Source: Scheffersomyces stipitis CBS 6054 (taxonomy: Eukaryota > Ascomycota > Pichiomycetes > Serinales > Debaryomycetaceae). From it: a DNA stretch of 64,000 nt. The notes beneath the pieces were generated by a model. That model was not told the origin of the DNA and did not search any database. It saw only the letters and a program-made list of their open reading frames with translations. Positions 10,113 through 18,738 of the stretch are shown piece after piece. The translations under genes were made by a program, and so were the position numbers. Positions within the stretch are counted from its first letter, which is position 1. The number at the start of each line of letters is the position of its first letter. Location of the stretch: assembly GCF_000209165.1 (NCBI RefSeq), contig NC_009043.1, forward strand, positions 806,001 through 870,000, given 5' to 3'.

Positions 10113-11243
10113 GTTGGCTGATGTGAAAGTATGATGTGAAACGTCGGATTATATGGAAAGAAATATGCTATGAATCAAATGTATCTTGAGTGCTTTATGA
10201 AACTCTATGTGATGTTGTTAAGTCAAGCAAACAATACTGGAGCCAAACATTTGTGTACAATACACTGGTTCAATTGTATAGACAAAAAATGATACGATAA
10301 AGTTACAGCGATACTGTAGTAGAAACCAACTGCTTCAGATGTAGGCAAATGTTTGAGATACACGAAAATGAACAGGTTTAATTTCACTAAATGAAAAAAG
10401 CATCCCAGCAGTATTTATATATATTCAAGTTCACAGTCTCTCCATATATATCTGATGACTTTCAGTGCGCATATACTTCTGTTGGGCTGTTACTCTTTTT
10501 GCGCCCGAGGCTCTCACATGACCGGTGCCCCAAAGTGATTTATGCCGTTTGCGGAGATGAAATAGCGTTTTTCAATTTTGTTGGACTGATTTCTTCGCTA
10601 GTTAAGACGACTTTTCACTACGGCAGATACTTTTCGGAATTGTACATGAGCCAATTTTGTGATGTAGTAGTCTTAATTATACTGCTTCTAATGTAACATT
10701 CTTTGTAGCCCTGGAATCTTATCTGGTGGTTGGTGTTAGATGCAGTATTCTATTGATAAAGAAAGTAAATCTTTCAGTTTTCTAAGAATAAGTGAAAATG
10801 TTATGAACTTCTTGAACAAAAATTCACAACAGGGTGCATAACATTCCAGTATTTTCACATCTACTGTAGCTTCGCTTCACTTCACTTCTAGGGATAATCA
10901 CGTTCATGTAGATTACACTAGCCTGTTTCAATGTAATTCTTTGTATGCAGTATGTGTCTTAGAGGAGCTGATATGGAAGTTGAAGAGCAACGTTTGGAGA
11001 TGTAGTCTCCAATAATATGTGATCCACATATAATATAGGCGGTTTATGTCGTACTATCTTGAGGTTCGTAGTTTCTTGACATTAATATTCTGACACAAGT
11101 GTTGACATTGTCGACCTGCTAAGCAATTGTAGAAAACCATGTGATCCTGTATATGCCGGATTTTTCACGGTTAATTAGCAGTGAAATATGTCAATATCAG
11201 AAACGTTTCTTAATTTAGTTGAGTCTGTCCCCCAAACGGCAGC
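10113..11243. other. Divergent intergenic region between TGL4 and UTR4
   Basis: About 1.1 kb with no supported gene. A 101-codon ATG-initiated ORF at 10391-10696 (plus) has no recognisable motif, an odd mix of aromatic and hydrophobic residues and no codon bias. I leave it out as a gene. No tRNA signature or clear repeat was seen. Confidence 0.55.
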
Positions 11244-11969
11244 ATGGCTATTGATACTGTTGTTCTCGACATCGAGGGCACTGTTTGTCCTATTACATTT
11301 GTGAAGGAAAAGCTTTTTCCGTATTTTTTGGAGAAGTTACCGCTGTTTTTGCTGGAAATCTCGAATTTCACACTGCTCCAGGCAGACGACAAAGACCCTA
11401 TAAAAGCCATTTTGAGCCAATTGCCCGAGCAAATAAGAACTTCAAAGGATTCTGTGTTGGAGTACTTTAACGATTTGGTTCGTAGAGATATCAAGGATCC
11501 AATCTTGAAACAATTGCAGGGATTCATTTGGAAATTGGGCTATGAAAATGGAGACTTGAAAGCTCCAGTATATGAAGACTCAATTGAATTCATCAAGACA
11601 TTTCCTTCCAAGACTGAAAACAAAAGAATATATATCTATTCTAGTGGAAGTATCAAGGCTCAGATATTGTTGTTTGGCTATGTTGACGAGAATGGTAAGT
11701 CTGTGGATTTGAATGAATACTTATCGGGCTACTTCGACATCACGACTGCCGGGTTCAAGACTCAATCCAGTTCTTATACCAAGATCTTGGAGGATATTGG
11801 TAAGGAGCACGGTGGTTCGGTGTTGTTTTTAAGTGATAATGTGTTGGAAGTGGAAGCCGCTTTAGAAGCAGGAATGGAGAGTTATGTTGTTGTCAGACCA
11901 GGCAATGCTCCATTAACTGAGGATGATAAAACGAAATACAAAATTATTACGTCTCTAGAGCAATTGTAA
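11244..11969 (+). CDS. UTR4: Enolase-phosphatase E1 (methionine salvage)
   Basis: A 241-residue HAD-superfamily enzyme. Motif I is DIEGT (D9, E11) near the N-terminus. Motif II is the YSSGS stretch near residue 132, and the later LSDN supplies the Mg-binding acid. The conserved DPILKQLQG and LFGY segments match the family. It carries out the two-step conversion of 2,3-diketo-5-methylthiopentyl-1-phosphate to the acireductone, in the cytosol. Three CTG codons lie close together at codons 34-50 in a stretch that reads as unusually hydrophobic with Leu and much more natural with Ser, which supports CUG-Ser decoding. Length is close to yeast Utr4 (227 residues). Confidence 0.95.
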   Translation: MAIDTVVLDIEGTVCPITFVKEKLFPYFLEKLPLFLLEISNFTLLQADDKDPIKAILSQLPEQIRTSKDSVLEYFNDLVRRDIKDPILKQLQGFIWKLGYENGDLKAPVYEDSIEFIKTFPSKTENKRIYIYSSGSIKAQILLFGYVDENGKSVDLNEYLSGYFDITTAGFKTQSSSYTKILEDIGKEHGGSVLFLSDNVLEVEAALEAGMESYVVVRPGNAPLTEDDKTKYKIITSLEQL

Positions 11970-12253
11970 ATGTTAAATGGATAAATGATAGAATAGATAA
12001 TGTTGTAGATAAATCGGAATAAGATCATAGACTCAGTCAAAACTGGAGATAGACTTGTAGAAAGTACATGGACTCTCTCTCAAAGGAACAGGATAATACA
12101 AGAAATATATATTCATATTGGACAATACCTAGCATAAGATATCCAATAAATAGTCTACAGATAACACAGGCTTGCTCCTTTCTACAATCATTTTCTTATG
12201 ACTATTATGGAACTAATGTACATACAGCAATACTGACAGTGATAAACCACTTT

Positions 12254-13705
12254 TTACATATCTCTAAATAAGATGTCAGCAGCTACTTCCTCGTTCTTGT
12301 CGCAGGCCAAATAAACCTGGATCACCAAGTCACGTTCAAAGCCCAACTCGCACAATCTTTCAATTGCATTCTGGTCTTGTTCTGTCAAGGGAATACGAAT
12401 TGGCTGTTGGCCGGTAGCGTCAGCTCCTTCAGCTCCGTCATCGCCTTCTATTTCGTATCCCAATTCGTCGGCACCAGCTCCCAAAAATGTTCTGATAAAC
12501 GCTTCTGGGTCTTGCTGAATCAAAGTAGCGATTCGGGGATTGGACAGGGCCAATTGTTCCAAAATAGGCTGGATCAACTCGGGGTTTGATTGCAACGATG
12601 CTCTCAACAAGTTCATCTGTTCATCGTCGCCCATTTCCGCTAATCCTCCACCAGTTGCCGGTTGTTCTACGGCACCAGCCCCTTGGCTTCTGGCCTGGGC
12701 GGCTGCGGCAGCTTCAAACAAGTTTTCACCCTGTTCTTCGCCATCGTCAATGTCGTGATCCTGCGCCAACTCTTCGTGAGTTGAGTCAGCTACAGGAGCT
12801 ACGGCGGCTGGCACTTCCGGACGTTGCAAAGATTGCGGAATTCCAGTCAAGAGATACTCTACGGCTCTATGAGGATTGTTGAAAGCTGCTCTCAATGCAT
12901 TTTCAACTTCGGCTCTTTGATATCCCATTTCCATAATGTTCTGAATGCTAGCTTCGCGCTCTGAGCCTTGGGCAAAAGTAGAACTTGGTTCCGAAGTTGT
13001 AGAAGATTCTGGTGCAGCTGCTTCTGGTTCTGGTGCATTTCCAGAAGAAATACCAGAGTCGGTAGAACCCTCAGCATTACCAGTAGTAGTGGTGGCAGTG
13101 GTAGATCCAGGGGTGGCAGATGACTGTTCGGAAGATGTTGTCGTAATTGGCGCAGCAGCAGGAGCAGGCGTAGGAGTCTTTTTAGCCTTGGATATCATGA
13201 AAATGATCGAGTCGCCTTCCTTGATCTTAAACTCCTCCAAAGTCTTTTCGTCCAGTAACACTTTACCGGAGTAGACGAACTTTAATTGCGGGGCTTCGCA
13301 GTCCTTTTCGGCAGCGAGTTTTTCCTTGGTCGCCAACACCTGAAGAGCGTTAGTAAAAGCAACTATTATTGACATTGACAACTACCGAAAGTTGAAATAA
13401 ATTAACAAATGAAGATTTTCATTTAATGCGCTGATATAATCGCGTTGGTGTTAGATATTTTATATTTGATAAAATTTGGAAGCAAATTATGAGTCTTTAT
13501 AAAACCATTCATTTAATAAGTAATTTGAATCCCTATATCAGCCAATCCTCAATCTAACCAACCAAATTGTGTTCCTCTCAACGAAATATTCACGTCTCTC
13601 TGCAAAATTTCAGTAAGTCTCTATCTTTCATATACATACAGTGTCGGTCAACTCGACCTCCAAGGGCACTTTCTGTTTCTTGAAATCCTTGAAAATCACT
13701 TGCAT
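12254..13705 (-). CDS. RAD23: Rad23: UBL/UBA proteasome shuttle and NER factor (spliced)
   Basis: Two exons. Exon 1 is 13705-13640 (22 codons, begins [10 protein letters not shown]). The 300-bp intron is 13639-13340, and exon 2 is 13339-12254. The product is 383 residues. Without splicing the ubiquitin-like domain lacks its first two strands. Domains in order: UBL (1-75, with KEKLAAEKD and YSGKVL), a Thr/Ala/Ser linker, UBA1 (IMEMGY...[10 protein letters not shown]), an XPC-binding helix bundle ([18 protein letters not shown]), and a C-terminal UBA2 (CELGF...AADILF). Rad23 binds Rad4 in damage recognition and delivers ubiquitylated substrates to the proteasome. The start codon faces that of RAD7, 719 bp away. 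One Leu/Ser codon in the XPC-binding domain is CTG, where Ser fits well. Confidence 0.95.
13340..13639 (-). other. RAD23: RAD23 intron
   Basis: Phase-0 intron of 300 bp on the minus strand. The 5' splice site is GTATGT at 13639-13634, the branch sequence TACTAAC is at 13355-13349, and the 3' splice site is CAG ending at 13340. Joining the exons restores a continuous ubiquitin-like domain (TDT then VLATKEKL), which confirms the placement. Confidence 0.95.
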
Positions 13706-14424
13706 TACGAAAACAGTGCACGGGGTCAATTCAACGGTGGTATACGGAAACGGTCTAGATGTTATCGCAGCTCTTCTGCTGGAAGAATGGATGAGGCTGT
13801 TGATAAATGGTTAAATCAAAGTCTGTCTGTGGCGACGAGATTGATTTGGTCGTGTCGATGTGTCAACATGTGTGCAGGAGCAACCTGGTAATTATATGAA
13901 TCTGGCAAGAGTGAGATCGCTAGTACAATTATTAGAAAGTATGAAACTACGCTTTCTGTATATTGTCAAGTACAAGGAGAATTGTAAAGGTGATACATAC
14001 GACTTAGATTGCGGAGCTGGTTTTATGTGCTGATTTTTTTGCTGTTTGCTTAAACTGTATTGAGTGAGCAGCTCTAATCGTCTACGCCTAATTAGATCAG
14101 ACAATTTGCTATAAGCTCCGGTGAAATTTCGTGCACTTTTCATTGGAATCTTTGACGAGACATAAAAATGGATCTGGACATACCAAATAGAGGATATTAT
14201 TATGATTCTACTTGACTCAATTGCATCCATATCCGTAGCAGCTTTACCTCTGTCCTTCGGTACAATCTGAAGTATATGTTGCATATCTTTTCAACTTATC
14301 TCTCGTGACTATACTCACATGACTGGATGTGAAAAATTGAGTATAACCTCATTAGATAAGATCACTTTTACCTCTTCTTCCACTATTTCAAGTGTTTGTC
14401 AATTTTCACTCGTATGCCTCCAAA
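13706..14424. other. Shared divergent region RAD23/RAD7
   Basis: 719 bp between the two start codons. No certain gene is present. On the minus strand a 130-codon ORF without an identifiable domain spans 13892-14284. Inside it a GTATGT (14000-13995), a TACTAGC (13925-13919) and a following CAG (ending 13902) could form a 99-bp intron, perhaps in a 5' UTR of RAD23. An out-of-frame ATG at 14414 precedes the RAD7 start by 11 bp and could act as a small overlapping uORF. Confidence 0.5.
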
Positions 14425-16296
14425 ATGTCCAGAAGAAGCAGAGGTAGTTCGGGGGTACGGGGTCCCAACTCGGCGTTAACAGCTTTCCTCCAGAACGAGG
14501 GTATCACGGACGCGTTCCGTGAGAGACGTGAGCGAGAACTATTCCAAACAGCCCAGGAGCCAACAACGGTTGTAGAAGTAGTTGAAGAACAAACTACTAC
14601 TTCGTTATCTTCATTATCTGCAAGAGCGTCGCGTGTATCTAGGAGACTCAGAGCAGCACTACAAGAAGAACAAGAAGAAGACCCTGAAGTTGAGGAAATC
14701 AAGAAGGCAGCCAGGCGTAAGAGAAGGGCTGCGAAACGGGACAGTGACGATGACGATGACGATATAGACGATCTCGACTTCAGTGATATTGATGAACTTG
14801 AAGATAACGTCAAGAAATTTGGGGAAGAAGACACTTGTGTAGACTGTGGAAACACATTCCACTTAACCGTGTACTCGCGTTACTTAAAGGATCTGAAAGG
14901 TTACGTTTGTGAAGAATGTAACGAAATCATCAAAGAAAGAGAACGTAAAGCCCGCGCCAATCAGCAAACTGCTCGTAAACGTAGAAAGAAAGTTGCGCAA
15001 GCGTTGTTGAACAAGACTGTGGTTAGAATCCCAAAGCTTCAGGACATTTGTATCAAGAAGATTTCAGACAACATCAACGATGTCGACGTCTTGGGCGATA
15101 TTGGCCAGATCAACTTGAACAAGCTCTCCAAAATTTTGTCCAAGAACCGTTCACTTAACAACAATACAATGTCATTGTTCTTGTCGCCTGAGTTGAAGTC
15201 ATTGGAATTCTGGGACTGTCTGGACGTCGATTCTGATTCGTTAAATAAGATCGCTTCGTATTGCCCAAACCTAGAATCGCTTACTTTATTCATGTGTGGT
15301 CAGCTTCACAACGATAACTTAAAGTATTACAACTCAAATCTCAAGAAGTTGACAGACATTTCCTTAAATGGGCCATTCTTGATTAGCGAAGCTATGTGGC
15401 AGGAGTTCTTTGATGAAAGTGACAACCGTATAACCAAATTCGAAGTGAGAAACACCCATAGATTTGGAAACGATTCGTTGATCAGTCTTTTGGAATCTTC
15501 AGGTAAGCGGTTGACCTCATTGAAGCTTTCAAGGCTAGACGGACTTGACTCTTCTGCAGTGTATGACTTAATTCCCCACTATATCCAGACGTCTACATTA
15601 ACTGACCTCGAGCTCTCGTATCCAAATAAAGAGGATTTAATAACAGACGAGCTTCTCATTAATATCCTTGCAATCTCTGGAGAATCGTTGGTGTCTCTAA
15701 ATGTAGATGGGTGTACTGGCTTAACCGATGCTTTCTTGATTGATGGTGTTTCCAAGTTCTGTCCTAACTTGACCCATCTCTCAATGGTGGGTTTGGATCA
15801 AATCACAGATGACGGTTTTGCCCTGGCTTTTGAAGAGTACTCAAAGGTTAATGGAGGTGGTTTGCTAAATGTAAATCTTTGTAAGGTCACTGGTCTTGGT
15901 GATAAAGCTGTCTATGCTTTGTTCAAGAACTCTTGCAGTACTTTAGTCGAGTTGAATCTCAACTCACTCTACAAACTTTCCAAAGAGTTTTTGTACCAAG
16001 TATTTACTGATGATCACAATGTTTACAAAAAGAAATTGCAACACCGTATAGATAATGGCGAGTCAAGTGGTGAGACCGAACCACCATTGGTATTGTATAA
16101 CCAAACAAGATTGACATTGTTGACAACTCTCGACATTGGGTTTGTTCGAGCTGTGGACGACGAAATACTTAAATTGATCGGTGAGAGTTGTCCTAAACTA
16201 TCTGTCCTAGAAGTTTACGGAGACAACAGATGCACATCAAGGGCAAAGTTCAGAGAGGGTTTAATGGTTATTGGTCGTCAAAATGATGAAATTTGA
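14425..16296 (+). CDS. RAD7: Rad7, global-genome nucleotide excision repair LRR protein
   Basis: The ATG at 14425 (MSRRSRGSSG) is chosen; the frame stays open upstream to 14392 but without an earlier ATG. The product is 623 residues. The N-terminus is basic, followed by an Asp-rich run near 107-118. A Cys-rich element (CVDCG ... CEECNE, about 137-170) is probably a zinc-binding module. The rest is leucine-rich repeats of the F-box/AMN1 type. Rad7 pairs with Rad16 in the GGR complex, which finds damage in non-transcribed DNA, and also acts with Elc1/Cul3 in a ubiquitin ligase. A CTG codon lies in an LRR where the usual residue is Ser (WDC-x-DVDSDSL). The gene neighbours RAD23, another NER factor. 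Confidence 0.93.
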   Translation: MSRRSRGSSGVRGPNSALTAFLQNEGITDAFRERRERELFQTAQEPTTVVEVVEEQTTTSLSSLSARASRVSRRLRAALQEEQEEDPEVEEIKKAARRKRRAAKRDSDDDDDDIDDLDFSDIDELEDNVKKFGEEDTCVDCGNTFHLTVYSRYLKDLKGYVCEECNEIIKERERKARANQQTARKRRKKVAQALLNKTVVRIPKLQDICIKKISDNINDVDVLGDIGQINLNKLSKILSKNRSLNNNTMSLFLSPELKSLEFWDCLDVDSDSLNKIASYCPNLESLTLFMCGQLHNDNLKYYNSNLKKLTDISLNGPFLISEAMWQEFFDESDNRITKFEVRNTHRFGNDSLISLLESSGKRLTSLKLSRLDGLDSSAVYDLIPHYIQTSTLTDLELSYPNKEDLITDELLINILAISGESLVSLNVDGCTGLTDAFLIDGVSKFCPNLTHLSMVGLDQITDDGFALAFEEYSKVNGGGLLNVNLCKVTGLGDKAVYALFKNSCSTLVELNLNSLYKLSKEFLYQVFTDDHNVYKKKLQHRIDNGESSGETEPPLVLYNQTRLTLLTTLDIGFVRAVDDEILKLIGESCPKLSVLEVYGDNRCTSRAKFREGLMVIGRQNDEI

Positions 16297-16385
16297 ATAG
16301 GTATTTAGTATTTGTTATGTACATTTAATCCATGACTATATTTTGGTTTATCATTCAACATACTACTACAGTTTAAGTTGATGAT

Positions 16386-18509
16386 TTATGCTTTTGGATA
16401 GTTGATCGATGCATTCGCCTTTTCGGCATTTTTAAATGTTGGAAACGAAGGTACAACAAGCTTTGAGTCTAGCAAAGAAACATCGTTTCCTTCCTTCATG
16501 AACTTGTTGGTTATATCAGGAATAGCATCGATCAATATTCCTGGATGGCCAATGTGCTTTCTGGTGATCTTTAAAAGCTCTGCTTCCCTGTTGAAATTTG
16601 TCTTGTGAGCAGACTTCAAATCTTCAGCGTCTTTAACAATATAATTAGAATTGGCTAGCCTTTTTCTGGCGGAGGCATTACGAATTAAGGAAAGTGACGT
16701 TTCCATATCCTTCTTTATTAAATCTTCTAATGATGATCTAGGGACTCCTGCTCTATGCTGTTCAACAGCCGAGTCCAAATTTGCGCCAATGATATCATAT
16801 TCGATTGTGATGAAAGCATCTACAATAGCTTTGGGAAGTTGAGTTTCAGTTTTGACATAATTTATTATCATTCTCAAGTTGTGAAGGGTTTGTCCGTGTA
16901 ATCTTTCAAAATTCAAGAAGTATTTCCAAAACAAAACAGATTTTTTGAAAGCATTTTCTTTGTATAATAAATTGAACATTTCCCTAATTCTCGATACTGA
17001 ATCTGTCTGAGCATACAATTCCTTCAAATACGCAACAGTGATTATAGTGATAGCTTCATCATTAAGCAAATTCAAAACAAACAACGCATCTGCAGATTCA
17101 CCTTTTACTCCCTTGCTATCCTTTTTTATTGACTTTGCATTGTGTAAAGAGAAATATTCGTCAACAATAGTCTGCAATTTTGCAAGGTAATCTTTGCTAT
17201 TCTCTGATTTCTCCCAAACCTCTACTGTGTCTTGGACTGTTTGTAGATACTGCAGTTTGAAGTATCTATTTCCACGACCTCCAAACAACTTCAAATAATC
17301 GTATAAGTAGCTCTTGGCAATGTCTAAATGCTTGTACTTCATAAGAAACTTCGGGTACAAAGATCTAAGAACAGTACTTTCTACTGGTAAACCTGAAATT
17401 GCTCTTAGGTAAATAGCTTTAGCTTTCTCGTATTTGACTTCATCTTCCAATTCCAGGATGTTGATAAAAGCAAGATACTTGAGCCATATTCCTTCATTGT
17501 AATAGTTGGGTACTAGTGCTCTCTCAAAAATATTTGCTACATTATCAAATTGATCTATGGCCAGGCTTACTTTATACTTGGAAATCTCGTGATCCAAGTA
17601 CTTGATCCATATTTCCTTTTCCTTCGCAATTTCGTCGAGCCTGTCAAGAGAGAAATCATGAATGAATATAGACGACTCATGAGACCATTTATCAGTCACC
17701 TGTTCTTGAGTCGATGTAAAGATAATGTCAGTGTGATCATCTACAACTTGATTCTTTTCACCAAGAGTCAATTCAGTAACATCTGTCTTGTTGAATCTTT
17801 TCACATATTCAGCCAACTCAAGAGAAGGTATCACATCCGTAATATCGTAATTCTTATTGATTTGTGTAAAGCTATTGTAGTATTGAGCATACTGATAAAG
17901 TGGAATCTTGGTGACTCTGAGATATAATCCTACTATAACTGATTTTTCGCCAATTCCAGTTTCAAATTCAATCACTTTATCCCATAATGGATGAGATAGA
18001 AAATTTAATCCATTTAAACGAAGTGCCTCACTATATTGGGCTCTGATAAAACTCAACTTCTCTGGATCGTTCCCATATGTTAAGATCAAAGCACTGATAT
18101 AGTCTGTCCATAATTCAACCGAATAAGGAAATCCAATTACAGACTTCTCTAGTACCTCGATTGACTCTTTGGTACCACTGAGTTTGAATGCAAAAATCAG
18201 CCATGATTTCCAGTAAGAAGCCAAATATGGAAATCTAGAAAGTAATGAAGCATATGTTTTTGTCACTAAGAGCTTGAATTGGGTCGAAACTTTGTCAGGC
18301 TTGCCTTCAAATTTCACTGTGAATGTCCTCTCAAACAGCTGAAAGAGCTTATCCCATTTGGTGAGATCATTGGGGCTCCTTCGAATATCATTATGGAGCT
18401 TGTCTAAGTTGTCTACTTCTTTGACTTCTGCATCAGATTTGGAAGCTCCGCCAAAGGAAATTGCGTCTAAATTCAAATCTTGGTGGAACCTAAAATTTAT
18501 ATGGGACAT
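16386..18509 (-). CDS. PRP39: Prp39, U1 snRNP HAT-repeat protein
   Basis: A 707-residue helical protein made of repeated half-a-TPR (HAT) motifs with regularly spaced aromatic residues, for example RFPYLASYWKSWL near residue 92 and ALVPNYYNEGIWLKYL in the middle. This layout and length fit Prp39 (S. cerevisiae 629 residues), a stable U1 snRNP component that helps the U1-5' splice site contact. Prp42 is the paralogue and the main alternative; the N-terminal sequence around the first HAT repeats favours Prp39. It is divergent from SNU71, also a U1 snRNP protein, with only 229 bp between start codons. Confidence 0.85.
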   Translation of the reverse strand: MSHINFRFHQDLNLDAISFGGASKSDAEVKEVDNLDKLHNDIRRSPNDLTKWDKLFQLFERTFTVKFEGKPDKVSTQFKLLVTKTYASLLSRFPYLASYWKSWLIFAFKLSGTKESIEVLEKSVIGFPYSVELWTDYISALILTYGNDPEKLSFIRAQYSEALRLNGLNFLSHPLWDKVIEFETGIGEKSVIVGLYLRVTKIPLYQYAQYYNSFTQINKNYDITDVIPSLELAEYVKRFNKTDVTELTLGEKNQVVDDHTDIIFTSTQEQVTDKWSHESSIFIHDFSLDRLDEIAKEKEIWIKYLDHEISKYKVSLAIDQFDNVANIFERALVPNYYNEGIWLKYLAFINILELEDEVKYEKAKAIYLRAISGLPVESTVLRSLYPKFLMKYKHLDIAKSYLYDYLKLFGGRGNRYFKLQYLQTVQDTVEVWEKSENSKDYLAKLQTIVDEYFSLHNAKSIKKDSKGVKGESADALFVLNLLNDEAITIITVAYLKELYAQTDSVSRIREMFNLLYKENAFKKSVLFWKYFLNFERLHGQTLHNLRMIINYVKTETQLPKAIVDAFITIEYDIIGANLDSAVEQHRAGVPRSSLEDLIKKDMETSLSLIRNASARKRLANSNYIVKDAEDLKSAHKTNFNREAELLKITRKHIGHPGILIDAIPDITNKFMKEGNDVSLLDSKLVVPSFPTFKNAEKANASINYPKA

Positions 18510-18738
18510 CTTGGACTATAATTTGCTAACATTCAACGTCTTGATTGGTATATTGAGTAAATTGAATGTTACAATACATTTACATCTCCATAGTGAAAAA
18601 TGTATAAGGTAAATGTCGCACCAATCTCATCTATGTCGCTAAATCAGATTTCCAGTATAGACATTTTTAACTATGATTTAAAATGAATATTTTCTCCAAG
18701 TGATCTTCTAATCTTGGTCAGAAACAGTCGTCTTCAAG
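18510..18738. promoter_or_regulatory. Bidirectional promoter PRP39/SNU71 with two ATGTCGC motifs
   Basis: The 229 bp between the divergent start codons must drive both genes. It holds two copies of ATGTCGC in the same orientation (18613-18619 and 18633-18639), 20 bp apart. The same heptamer recurs in the putative promoter at the right edge of the window. No factor is assigned. Confidence 0.6.

Noticed and set aside
10391..10696. 101-codon ATG ORF
   Set aside because: No motif, no codon bias and no conserved features. It sits in a divergent promoter region.
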